Shown one piece after another: positions 25,991 to 36,497 of a stretch of 64,000 nt of DNA. The notes under the pieces are model-generated. The model was not told the DNA's origin and searched no databases. It saw nothing but the letters and a program-made list of their open reading frames with translations. Origin of the DNA: Gnetum montanum (lineage: Eukaryota; Streptophyta; Gnetopsida; Gnetales; Gnetaceae); assembly GCA_015680685.1 (NCBI GenBank), contig MNCI01005294.1:270416-334415 (forward strand), given 5' to 3'. How positions within the stretch are numbered: the first letter of the stretch is position 1; each line of letters begins with the position of its first letter. Both the position numbers and the translations under genes were made by a program.

Positions 25991-26399
25991 TTTAAAAGTT
26001 GGGTTTAGCCTCCTACATGGTTGCTGCTATGGTCTAGCCTTAGCCTCCAAATGGATATGATGTTGAATGATGGATGGAGAAATTTCCAACTTAAGATCCA
26101 AAGTTGACCAAGTAAAAGCTTCAAGAGAATTTGTTAAGACATGTATCAATCTCTATTCCTAATCAATAGTTAATCCTAAACTAATAATCAAAGGTTTATT
26201 GCTCTTAGTATGACTATATATCATTTGAAAAGTAAGTTCCTTTAAATCTAAAGTTAGCTCCTCACCACTTGCAATAGAAGAATAATTTATCAATGTAAAC
26301 AAATCCTTACCATCCAAAGCATGTTCCGCATGAGTACATATGAGCTATCTTTGATCATCCATAGTTATTTTTATTCTTCCAATGTTAATACTTGATATG

Positions 26400-26900
26400 C
26401 TTCATCCTAATCACATAATTCTAAAGAAACCATGTTTGCTATAGCAATTTTGGCCATATTAAGCTCATCAAATTGAAATTGGTTATCAAGGCTATATAAA
26501 TTGACTCAAAACTTCATATTTCCAAATTTTAACGTCATCATTTTAGTTTTTACATAAGTAACCACATTTATAGTTACCAACATAGTTCTACTTAAAATTA
26601 AAGGATAAAAATTATTTAATGAAGATTTATAATAATCTAGCACAATGAAATAAGCATCACACAAGGCTTTATCTACCTAAACCAATACATCCTCAATAAC
26701 ACCTTTTGAATAAATAGTAGACCCATCAGCCAAAGAAATGGAAATATTGGTAGGTTTAATATGATCATAATACAATGACTGATAAATCTAAAATGGCAAA
26801 ATATTGACACTAGTCCCTTGATCCACTAATGCATGATGAAATTTCCTATTACGAATCATGCAAGCAATTGTAGGAAAACCATGATCTATTACCATTTTAG
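26400..26900 (-). pseudogene. Element 2 aspartic protease
   Basis: The - strand near 26830 reads HHALVDQGTSVNILPF, with the catalytic Asp at 26821-26823 and the D-x-G-x-S arrangement of retropepsins. Downstream comes ISISLADGSTIYSKGVIEDV, the flap and following strand, then ALCDAYFIVLDY. Later parts are frame-broken. Function would be cleavage of the gag-pol polyprotein. Confidence 0.75.
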
Positions 26901-27299
26901 GCATCCTAGCCTTCAAAATATTTGTGATATTTTCAATAAGGCTAACATGCTTGGGTATTTTAATTTTTTTTCATAGAACAATGTTCCTTAAGGTATTTAG
27001 AATATTAATGGGTATCTTCAATAGCTCTTAATAATGGTACATGTAGGGTGACATGTCTAAAAAGATTTTCAAGTTTCTTATTATCAACCTCATTCAATTC
27101 TAATCTATGAGGAAATGGTTCTTGAAAAGAAGAAGAATTAATAAAGTCCTCTAAAGGAATATTTGGATTAGGTGATTCCTTCATAGGAAGTTTCTTTTTA
27201 AAGATTCATTTAGATTCATCTTCTAATTCTTTGTTCTCAATAGCCCTCTAAAAATGAATTTGAAGATCAGAAACTCTTCCACTTCTAGTCACTACATTA

Positions 27300-29170
27300 C
27301 ATTAGTTACTATTAAACAAGCTTAATTATATGATCATTTGTTTTCTTGCAAAGTGTGTTGTATGTTTTTATTATGTTGTAGCATTGGCTATTGAAACTCA
27401 TGACTTTGATTAGGTCTCTAAGAGTAACTAAAATTGTTATTATAATTTGGATAATTGGACCAAAATGGAGGATGTGATTGGTAATTTTGGATTTGGTTGG
27501 GATTCCATCCCCTACCTTGTAAAGTTGAATCTCTCCCATGTCCACTTTCTAAAACATTAGCTTGTTCTTTAATAAAGGGTAAAATGGGATAATTATGAGC
27601 AATGTGGTGAATCTCCTCACAAATTACACATGCATAAGAAAAATCCATACCTCTATCATAAGGTTGGTTAGAATTTTGAATTTCCTCATTCATACAAACT
27701 AACAATGTTTGTTGTGAACACTAGAAAGATTGGCCTTACACACTAGAATTAGATGACAGATAAAGATGATAATTTATTATTGATCTCCTTAATTTTTTTT
27801 CTCCAACCTTATCATCACTACTTGTTCTAATATATTGGATATTCTATTCACAAGACAACTTTTTCTATGATCCACTATTTGATCTAATGCATTAAATGTT
27901 GCTTCTAGTGTTATTTGTGTAATGGTATCACAATAAGAAAATTCAATAATCTATTGTATAATAGGTGTCAAACCATGAAAAAAAAATCATACCAGTTGAC
28001 ATTCCTAAAAACATGATTAGGAAAACTTGCCACGATGTCTTTAAAATGCTTCTAGGACTATTCATAAGTTTCATTTTCTTTTTATATTTATAGATTTTTT
28101 TAGAAGACAAAAATAAATTAAAAAATTCATCCTTAAAACCTTTCCAAGATTAAATAGAATATTGTTTCCATGATAGAATATCTAACACATGATCTCTAAA
28201 TGTAAGAGGAAAGACACTCATTTTAGTATGTTCTATAACATTATTACCACATGTGACTACCAATGTGTTAAATTTCTGTATATGATGATATGGATCTTTA
28301 TCATCTATAACATACAATTGAGGATATTCTAATAAATTTTCAATCTCAACATCTTGTCCAGAAAACAACAAAAGAAGGGAGAGAGTAGCCATTGCTTTCC
28401 TTCCCATTAAATATTTTAATGAAAGTTGATTAGGTATTTCTTGATAAGGAACTTGATTCTAAAATTCCAAAATTGATTATATTGATTGACCAAATGTACC
28501 AAATCATGAGGTAAAGAGTGTGGTATTTGGTGCATTCCTTAATGTCAAATGTGTGGTTAAGGACTAAATTATGTTTGAGAAGTTTAAACATTAAATATCA
28601 ATTGGACACTTTAAGAAATATGTGTTAATGATTGAGTATTAGAATAGGGCTATTAGGGTATTTACCTAAATATAGTCTGATGTTGCATTGGTGGTAGAAT
28701 AGGCTTTGTTACAAGTCATAGGAACAAGTTGTGGATTAAAAGGAATGGTGGGTTTTGCTTCTATTTGATGAATCTAAGTCATATTAGTATAATTCATATG
28801 TACATTAGATTGTCTTAATTGAGAAATTGTAGAAGATTATTTGATGTGATATGTACTTGTGTTGGAATAGGAAAAGAGTAAGAAATCGGTTGATTAGGAA
28901 ACTTGTGTCAAAGAATTTAACAACATTGGCTAATTTTCTTGTAAATGTTATTGATGTAATTTTTTCTAGTGAAAAATATCAAAAGGATTATTAGGAGCAT
29001 TATCATAGTACATAGCATTAACTTGTGGAGGAACAAATCATGTACAAGAAGATGGACTAGCCATTTGTGTGGATAAAGAGAAAGTTTCTTGTATGGATGG
29101 ATCAAAAGACAATTAACTCCTATAATTGAAGACCAATGTACCAAATCCAAATTCAATAGCCATACCAATG
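27300..29170 (-). pseudogene. Element 2 gag with zinc knuckle
   Basis: A capsid block at 28150-28407 (-) reads DPYHHIQKFNTLVVTCGNNV, then HTKMSVFPLTFRDHVLD, as in Retrotrans_gag domains. The CCHC knuckle at 27589-27630 reads CVICEEIHHIAHNY, with its last Cys now Tyr. A Pro/Asn/Tyr-rich linker follows. Near 28950-29150 another frame reads IQETFSLSTQMASPSSC and FVPPQVNAMYYDNAPNN, probably the gag N-terminus. Coding-like sequence seems to extend weakly to about 29450. Confidence 0.7.
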
Positions 29171-29590
29171 GTAATGTATACTTGATTTGTTTGGGTAGAA
29201 TTAGGAAACAGAGCTAAAAACTAACTCCCACTAATAATCACAATAACTAGAATATTAATTCTATATACCACATTAAATATAGTGCTTATACTTGCAAGAT
29301 TTTTTGGATCTACTTATGAAACTGGTGATCCTTCTTGCTAGAATTAACTTTGGCCTTATTGACCTCTATAATTCTATAATGAAGATGATTCTTTTGATGA
29401 CATTGAAATATTTTTAGTCCTTTTCTTGGATACATATGAACAAGGAATAGTATCATGTACAAATCTTTGATCTTTCTCACAAATTCAAACCATAAACCTA
29501 TAAGGAAATAACAAGTAAAGAAGAGTCAAAAGAAAAAGAAACAAAAAAATCAAAATCTATTGTAAGAATCGTTGAGTATGAACAAGTGCT
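29171..29590. other. Junction between element 2 and the resumed copia element
   Basis: The - strand shows a weak coding-like run at about 29360-29470 (SYVSKKRTKNISMSSKESSS), perhaps the extreme gag end of element 2. No LTR, primer site or target duplication could be recognised, so the insertion boundary lies somewhere in this stretch. Confidence 0.35.
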
Positions 29591-31140
29591 TCATCAATCA
29601 TTAGTATTTTTAAATCAATAAGAAACATCTACATATTAAATATAAACTTGATGAAACCATAGAGCACTACAAGCATTGTCTTGTAACTATGGAATACATT
29701 GAGAAATAAGATTTCAATTTTTAGAAAATTTTTTACTTGTTGCTAAACTTACTATAGTTATATGTCTTTTCACAATTGCATTCATTCAAAATTGACACCT
29801 TCATCAATTGGTAGTTACTAATACAATTCTTCATGAAAATATTAAATTAGAGATTTATAAGGCTCTTCCTCCTCATTTTGGTGTGCTAGAATGAACATGT
29901 GTTTTCCACCACAACAAATCTCTATAGGGGCTCAAGAAAGCTTTGAGAAAATGATTTCAAAAACTATCTTTTGCTCTCATTAATGCTTGGTACACTTAAT
30001 CAAAGCCTAATCATTCTCTCTTCACATGCACAATATGAAGCCTCTTACATATCACTATTGATTTATGTAGATGATATCATTATTTCTAGAAACAATTTTG
30101 TCTCCATTGCAATTCTCAAAAGGTTTCATTATAGCCAATTTTAGGTTAAAGATTTGGGACCACTCAAATATTTCTTTGGTATTGAAATTTCTGACTCTAG
30201 TAAGGGTATTCATCTTTCACAAAGAAAATATGCTTTAGATATTCTTGAAGATATAAATTTTCTTGAATCATGTCCTTTTTCATTTTTAATGAAGTAGAGT
30301 ATAAAACTTAAAAGAAATGATGGATCTCAATTAGAGCATCCATCATCATATCTACACCCTGTTAGATGTCTTATCTATCTCACTATCACTAATCCTAAAA
30401 TTACATAATTAGTTTCCTTAACATTACATATCCAATTCGTACCTTAAGTCAATTCTTGGATCAACCTTAATAGCCTCATCTTTATATAGCTCATAGAATT
30501 CTAAGATATTGAAAGAAAGCACTAGGTTACAGAATTTTACTTTCTTCCTCAAATCCTCTTTAATTACATGCATACTATGATTCTAATTTAGCTAATTGCA
30601 CTAATCCTAGTAGATCTGTTACTAGGAATTTTATCTTTCTAGAAACTTCTCTACTTTTATGGAAATCAAAGAAATAATATGTTATCTCCTATTCCTCTAT
30701 TGAAGTAGAATATATGGCTATAATAAGTATTTTTCTGTGAACTCACTTGGCTTTTCAATGTATTAAACAATATATAACTATTTCATCCTCAACTAGTAAC
30801 TTTATTTTGTGAGGATGTTGGAATATAAAATAAGTAAAACATAGGTACGTTTTAAGATATATAGTCCATTTATAACTTTATATAACTTAGAATCAAACCC
30901 ATGACTTGAAACTTCCAAATGAATATTTTACTATTAAGCTAACACCTCATTGTGATGATAAGCTTGTTTTACATATCACTTCTATTTCGAGTGGAGATTA
31001 ATTATCACATTGTTCATGAAAAAATATAATTTAAAATTGTGCACATATTTCATATATCTAATGTAAATCAACATGATGATCTCTTCAAAAAACCTCTCAG
31101 AGCTTTTGAATTTCTATATTTACTTACCAAGTTTTGTTAA
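29591..31140 (+). pseudogene. Copia reverse transcriptase and RNase H
   Basis: The catalytic box YVDDIII is intact at 30064-30084 and is followed in frame by VKDLGPLKYFFGIEISDSSK and GIHLSQRKYALDILED, the classic copia RT sequence. RNase H traces include the FCEDVG block near 30810 and, after a probable small insertion (about 30827-30940), QHDDLFKKPLRAFEFLYLL at about 31070-31130, the usual end of copia pol. The 5' part of RT (29600-30050) is more damaged. Many stops are present. Confidence 0.82.
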
Positions 31141-31167
31141 CATCCATGCACCACCTTCCAATTGCAA

Positions 31168-31218
31168 TGTTCAAGTTTACAATATTAAAACATTTCAAGT
31201 TTATGGTACTGTACTAGA
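31168..31218 (+). repeat. Stub of the copia 3' LTR
   Basis: TGTTCAAGTTTACAATATT and the following 30 bases align with the start of the 5' LTR at 16940 at roughly three bases in four. It sits about 30 bases after the end of pol, as expected for a 3' LTR. The rest of the LTR is missing. Confidence 0.55.
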
Positions 31219-31292
31219 AATCAGATCATTCTAATACAACCTACAACTGTGAAATGTAGGAAACAATGGAAGGAATCAAGTGGCCACTATAA

Positions 31293-31748
31293 TGACTAGA
31301 AATTTTGGTTCTAGAAAGACTGAAAATCCCAACACATAAGAGTTTAACTCTAGATTCATGGGCCTTGAATAGGATCTAAAGCATCTTAAACAATCTTTCT
31401 AGTTACTTGAGAATTCATAAATCTATTACCATGTTATAAAATAAGGGTAAAAAATGAATGAAAGAGTAGTTCAAGCACCAAATTTAAGAACAAAGAAAAT
31501 AATAAAATAATGTAGTGAAATAAAGAAAACTGCAACTTTGTAGTAAATATTGTAACTTGTTTTGTAAAGAAGAACAAAGATTCAAAAAGTACAAGTTGTG
31601 GGCTTTAAAGCCCAAGAATACAAAAATAACTTTAAAACCTAATACAGATGATAGGGCAAGCTTTACAACTAATCTACACTTATCTTCCTTTACTAATCTA
31701 TTCCTAAAAATTATTCTTGAGAGGTTCTCTCTACATTGGTGATTTGCA
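31293..31748 (-). repeat. Left LTR of the gag-only element
   Basis: Aligns with 34303-34744 throughout: shared words include TCTATTACCATGTT, TTGTAAAGAAGAA and CTACAACTAATCT. It starts TGACTAG on the + strand. The copies differ at many sites, so the insertion is old. Confidence 0.75.
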
Positions 31749-31843
31749 AAATGCTAGTGATTGAGCAATGATGGTAGGGACCTTTGGTTATGTTGTCATT
31801 GTCCCTTGCATTATTTTCATTTCTTTGGCCACTATGGTCATGC

Positions 31844-33417
31844 CTACATTATTGTTTTCCCTTTATCCCTATCTCTTCTCATATGTTGATTCTTATATGC
31901 TATGTATGCAAGATTATTACTAGCTTCCATGGCATCTTCTATGTTCTTAGTTTGAGAAAAGGCTTGGATAAGTAACCGAGTCTCTAAGTAGTAAAGCTTA
32001 GAATTGACAAAATTGTTAACCATCCTCTTGAAGATGACCAAAATATGTGTCTTACATATAGATTTAGGAATTTTTTTGAGGATGATGTTTCATTTTTGTA
32101 TGAATTTTTAAACAAGTTCAAAGAGCCCCTATTTAACTTTCATAAGTTGGTCTAATGTGGTATTGGGTTTTAAGTTATACTTGAAATGGTTAATGAATTG
32201 TGAAATCAAGTCATCTAGAGAGCAATGGAGCCTCTTCATAACACATGGTACCAATCTAAGGCATTTCCAATAGGAACATGATGAAGATATGCATTATGGT
32301 ATGTAGCCAAGCTTGTAGCAATAAGTACTTAGATCAAAAAGTAATGAGATATGGGTTGTGATCTCCCTCATCATTGTACTTGGTAAAGTAGGGAATCAAG
32401 ATTGCATTAGGATGAGTTATTTGTAGCCTAGTAGGACTAATGGGATCATCTTAGTAAAAGTCCATAATTTTGACCATATGGATTATGCTAGCTTTTAGCT
32501 TCCATAACTCTTCAATGAGGCTTTGGATCATCTGGAAGGCTTGATCCAAGACTTGGGATGTTCTTGAAAATTATGAAATTTAGATTTATGGCTATGAAGG
32601 GTGTTGGATGGCATGGAGTCATGCAATTAGCATTGTTATAGATGGAAGAGGTTGCATGATCACGATCACAAGAGGATTGAATAGGGAAAAGGATGTTTGG
32701 ATTTGAAGACAATGGACAAAAGGAAAAAAAGGGGTAAACCTATGAAGCCTAGGATCCTAAGGAGGAGCCTAATGATATGAAAAAAGGAGATGCTATGGTA
32801 GATACTAATGGTTATGAACATATGGAATGAGGTTAAGTTGCAAAAGGCATAGTTGTAAATAAGGAGCTAGAATGGGATGCTAGCTGAGATTGGTGTACTA
32901 CTACAACAGGTGTTAGGGTGAACATGATAGAAAACAAGGAAGTGGATTAAGAAACCTACTTCACAAAGGACATAGGAAGTGTAGAGTTAGGGATGATCAC
33001 TTGAGGAGATAACCATTGTAAAAGATTTTCTATGAATGTATTCAGTTCATACTTAGCCCCAAATTCATCCTAATCTTCTTGGTTTTTTAAAGAACTAACT
33101 TCCTCACTTTCCTTGTCTATGTCCACAAGTTGTGCCAACATTCAGGTATAAAATTCTATCTGTTTGATTTTGTCATAGGAAAAAGGAATATACTCCTTTC
33201 CATTTCTATGAATAATCTCAAACTGGTGTTTGGATTCTAACTCTACACATGGGATGAGAAGGCTAGCTTGGATTTTATCACATAGGATGTTGTAGTACTC
33301 TTCATTAATATTTGAATAGAATGGATCTTGTCCTAATCTCCTAAGGGATTTTCTATGCTCTATAACAGCTAAATCCTTAAGATCATAGATGCAAATAGCT
33401 TCTTAGTTGGAAACCAT
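31844..33417 (-). pseudogene. Gag of the gag-only element
   Basis: An ATG at 33415-33417 (-) opens MVSN then a stop, after which the frame is coherent: RKSLRRLGQDPF, YYNILCDKIQASLLIPCVEL, FEIIHRNGKEYIPFSYDKI. This matches in pattern HYNFLCAKLMVNLPMYPHEL of the element 6 gag. A Ser/Pro-rich hinge follows, then DQAFQMIQSLIEELWKLKAS near 32540, and a capsid-like block near 32060-32230 (in part ISQFINHFKYNLKPNTTLDQ) ending at 31844-32041 with NSKLYYLETRLLIQAFSQTK. Stops and frameshifts are present. Expected role: particle formation. Confidence 0.65.
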
Positions 33418-33530
33418 GTGTGTTATGTTGTGTTGTAAATTGGTAGAATAATGAAAATACATAAACAATGTAAGACTAACTTGTTACTACAATTTGGTAA
33501 AGGTTCTAGATGTTTTTAATAAGGTCTAAA

Positions 33531-33738
33531 GCTCCCAATATATGAGACCTCTAATGTATGAAAATCTCAATGTGTGAGACTTCCAACATATGAAACTTCC
33601 AATGTATGAAACATCCAATGTATGAAACTTCCAACGTATGAGACTTCCAATGTATGAAACTCCTAACTTATGGAACTTTCAAAGTATTAGACTTCCAACA
33701 TATGAAAATATAGCTTGTGTAAGTCCAACATATGGAAA
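33531..33738. repeat. 16-base minisatellite, about 13 units
   Basis: Unit close to CTTCCAATGTATGAAA, repeated head to tail about 13 times with small changes (CTTCCAACATATGAAA, CATCCAATGTATGAAA and so on). It lies in the leader between the right LTR and the gag start of the gag-only element. The same core CCAATGTATGAAACTT occurs singly in the repeat at 35849-36444. Confidence 0.9.
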
Positions 33739-34302
33739 TTAAACTAAAAAAATAGCTCACTGTATTAATGAAAATAGAGATTTTTAATATCCTTCCTACA
33801 TATTTAGCAAAGTTAGAAAACAATGAAAATAGATTCCAACCCATATTAAAAACACCAAAAAAAAATTTCATCTTGCAACTATAGAAATAGGCAAGGCAGT
33901 ATGCACTATAGCTACAATGATAAAAACTTGAATCAAACATATCAAAAATGAGGGCAACCTTAAGTATTACAACTACAAAAATTAATTTTTAAACCACCTA
34001 GTATAGGGAGTTAAGGTAGTGGTGTGCAATGCAGCTATAAAAATTAATTTTGTTAAAATTACAAATTGCAGAGAAGAGGGGCAACACTACAAACTGCACT
34101 ATGAAAATAGTGACAAAAAAGTTTTGTTTTAAGTCCAAAAAACTAGTTATGGTTCCACACGTTGGGGTTTTAGAAAAAATAAAAATAATTTTTAAATTAT
34201 TAAATACATTGATGAGTAATAACAAAATAGACAATAGATTTGTAAATGAATTCTGATGAAGAAATCAGGTGTAAGCCCTTCTTCTAGCACTAGAAATTGT
34301 AA

Positions 34303-34744
34303 TGATTGGAAAATTCAATACTAGAAAAACTAAAAATCTTAACACCTAATAGTTTAACTTTAAAATCACAAGCCTTGAAAAAGATCTAAAGTGTTTCAAA
34401 AGATATTGTCGATCATTTTAGGACTTATAAGTCTATTACCATGTTGTAAAATAAGGGAGAAAAATATATCGAATAGTGGTTCTAAGAATAGAGAAAAAAT
34501 AGTATATTGTAGCAAAACAAAGAAAACAACAACTTTTTATTAAATGATGAAACTTTTTTGTAAAGAAGAATGAAGGTTTAGAGAGTACAGGTTGTGGGTT
34601 TTAAAACCGAAGAATACAAAAATAAATTTAAAGACTGATGTAGATAGTAGGATGAGATCTACAACTAATCTGCACTTATCTTTCTTCATTAATCTACTCT
34701 TGAAAATTGTTATCAATAGGTTCTCTTTGCTCTAGTGATCTATG
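34303..34744 (-). repeat. Right LTR of the gag-only element
   Basis: Partner of 31293-31748, starting TGATTGG. In element orientation this is the 5' LTR. No clear primer site follows it on the - strand. Confidence 0.75.
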
Positions 34745-35412
34745 CTAGTTAAAAATGGTTGTGGACTCTTAAATGCTTGCACTAATCCAAAAGTTTCATG
34801 TTTGACCTAAATGCAAAAACAAATGAACCAAAATTCCTAAAAATGATGGAAGCATTGAATTAAATAGGCTATACATTCACTAATTTTTTGCTGGTTTGAT
34901 TCTACCAAAGTTCTACCAAATTTTTAACATTCCATATAAAGTTTCTAATACTTCTAGTGATCAAAATCTGCATTGTATGACATGCTAACATTTTTTACTT
35001 TTTGAACACGAAATACCAATGTATGTGGTACTTTTCACTATTTAAAATTGTAACATATGGATCACTAATGTATGGAGGTTTTCCTACCAAATTTGGTGGC
35101 ATATTTGGGCATTTTCATGGCCCAAACTCCAATGTATGGGCCACCAAAATTTTTGGCTTTTGCTACCAAATTTTGGCAACATATTGACATCTTGGACCTC
35201 CATACATTAACATAAATGAAATTCCAACTTGGGGACTATAAATTTCATCTTACACATTGAAAAATTATTGAGAACTTTGCTAGAATAAGGCCATATGTAA
35301 GATTTTTGATGAGAAAATAGGATAATTGTGTCTTCCTTTAAATTCCCATCAAATTACAATGTAAATTTGGCGTGAAGGCTTTCTTCAAGATGTTTCATTA
35401 GTCACAAAAGCT

Positions 35413-35505
35413 TATGGTAACGGAGCATTTAGAATGACAGACATGAATGTGAAAGAATTGACCAAACTAGTCAACCATTCCTATCTCAAACCTTACTATA
35501 TCTAA
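35413..35505 (+). pseudogene. C-terminal end of Tat-type integrase
   Basis: Thirty codons without interruption, from YGNGAFRMTDMN through LTKLVNHSYLKPYYI to a TAA at 35503-35505. Its pattern is the same as the end of the integrase at 63080-63183 (YDNGAFRLVDIN, LVNHMYLKKYHI, stop). This is the last part of the polyprotein after the integrase GPY/F domain. Everything upstream is replaced by an LTR-like repeat. Confidence 0.8.
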
Positions 35506-35616
35506 CATCAACCTATTTTCTTATACTCTTTGTTTACCTTTGTTTACAAGTTTAGGTGAATGATTGACATTAATGGCCTTTGTAGACTATAATAAGTGAG
35601 CCCATTCCTTAGACTT

Positions 35617-35847
35617 TTAAACCAAGAGATCCATTTGCGTATCTTTCTTTATGTTTCTCCTTGCTAGATTACCTTGTATGGCACTCCAATAGCGAGACCA
35701 CTTGATCTCTTTAGTGTGTAAGAAATCCCTATTGGCCATGCATGCCTCTATAAATTTCTTGGAATCTTTAAGACTCTTGACTCTATTAGTCAACTCCTTA
35801 TTTTTCTTTCTCAATGCTACAACCTCCTCCCATAGGAACTCATTCAA
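35617..35847 (-). CDS. Antisense coiled-coil ORF downstream of a pol end
   Basis: An uninterrupted 76-codon ORF on the strand opposite to the neighbouring pol tail. The N-terminal half, MNEFLWEEVVALRKKNKEL then TNRVKSLKDSKKF, has heptad spacing and high Lys/Glu content, suggesting a coiled coil. The second half reads MANRDFLHTKEIKWSRYWSA and LARRNIKKD. It starts right beside the LTR-like repeat. Antisense ORFs between pol and 3' LTR are known in Tat-lineage plant elements such as maize Grande, so the position is meaningful. I do not recognise the protein and cannot show it is translated; it may be a truncated exon-like relic. Confidence 0.45.
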   Translation of the reverse strand: MNEFLWEEVVALRKKNKELTNRVKSLKDSKKFIEACMANRDFLHTKEIKWSRYWSAIQGNLARRNIKKDTQMDLLV

Positions 35848-36497
35848 GTGTTGGACTTCCTAGAATGTTTTTGCAAAAGTACTAAAAATGGTGTAAGCTT
35901 TTCTTTAAATAGGTCATACATTCTCTAATTTTTTGTTGGTTCGATTTTACCAAATTTTTTACATTCCTTGTAATGTTTCTAATGCTTTTGGAGATCAAAT
36001 TCTATAGTGTATGATATTCTAACATTTTTTGACCTTTTAGGCATGAAATACCAACATGTGTGGTACTTTTCACCATCAAAAACTATAGCATATGGTCCAC
36101 CAATGTATGAAACTTTTCCTATCAAATTTGTTGTCATATTTGAACTATTTTTGTAGCACAAATTCTAATGTACAAGCCACCAACATTTTTGGCTTTTACT
36201 AGCAAAACTTTTGGCCCTTTATACATTGGCCTAAATGAAATTTTAGCTTGTGGGCTATAAATTTTATCTTACACATTGAAAAAATGCCCAAAACTTTGCC
36301 AAAATAAGGGCACAAGGTACAATTTTTATGGGAAAATAAGACAATTATTTCTATCTTTAAATTTCCACAAAATTACAATGTAAGTTTAGTTTTAAGGCTT
36401 CTTATGCATAACATTAATTTTCTATGAGGTGTTTCATTAGTTCCTTTTTTATATGTTTGGAGGATTAACCTAAGAGATGTCAATAAACAATGTTAAA

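Larger units (their letters stand above)
23440..29170 (-). mobile_element. Element 2: Ty3/gypsy element, ends not resolved
   Basis: The - strand carries gag with a zinc knuckle, protease, RT, RNase H and integrase in that order over 5.7 kb, the order of Ty3/gypsy. It lies inside the split copia element on the opposite strand. I could not identify its LTRs. A purine-rich AGAGAAAAGG on the - strand near 23078-23087 followed by TTGTGTGATGGG could be a polypurine tract and LTR start. The integrase tail (VSKWKCPSKVIKI, VNGLWLKNYFEQ) recalls Athila-type elements, but lineage is uncertain. Confidence 0.75.
16940..31218 (+). mobile_element. Ty1/copia element, split by an 11-kb insertion
   Basis: The + strand holds in order an LTR, a tRNA-iMet primer site, gag zinc knuckle, protease, GAG-pre-integrase and the first part of integrase (to about 18310). 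After roughly 11.3 kb of other repeats come the RT, RNase H and a stub of 3' LTR (about 29590-31218). Gene order gag-PR-INT-RT-RH is diagnostic of Ty1/copia. The two halves complement each other: the missing part is the rest of integrase. The simplest reading is one element broken by nested insertion plus deletion. That the halves belong together is inferred from order, strand and the LTR stub. Confidence 0.7.
31293..34744 (-). mobile_element. Gag-only non-autonomous LTR element (TR-GAG-like)
   Basis: Two direct repeats of about 445 bases (31293-31748 and 34303-34744) enclose 2.55 kb whose only protein signal is a gag gene on the - strand. No protease, RT or integrase motif is visible. This layout is that of terminal-repeat elements with a GAG domain, which depend on enzymes of other elements. 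The gag N-terminus resembles that of element 6 at 49.2 kb, suggesting descent from a Tat-type element. Neither the target duplication nor a primer site could be identified. Confidence 0.7.
34760..36444 (+). mobile_element. Internally deleted Tat-type element between LTR-like direct repeats
   Basis: Two direct repeats of about 600 bases (34760-35405 and 35849-36444) share landmarks such as ACATTTTTTACTTTTTGA / ACATTTTTTGACCTTTTA, CACATTGAAAAA and TACAATGTAA. Between them are only the last 30 codons of a pol gene (+) and an antisense ORF (-). The pol tail sits directly after the first repeat, as if nearly the whole coding region had been lost. Both repeats can be started at a TGT-GGAC / TGTTGGAC, which supports an LTR, but no primer site is seen. 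Internal deletion of a Tat-type element is the best reading. Confidence 0.5.

Noticed and set aside
31784-31975. 63-codon ORF on the + strand as a membrane protein
   Set aside because: Antisense shadow of the gag end in the gag-only element.
33668-34234. Hydrophobic ORFs at 33668-33940 and 33998-34234 (-) as membrane proteins
   Set aside because: Hydrophobicity follows from AT-rich codons; they lie in a minisatellite and untranslated region and overlap an LTR-adjacent leader.
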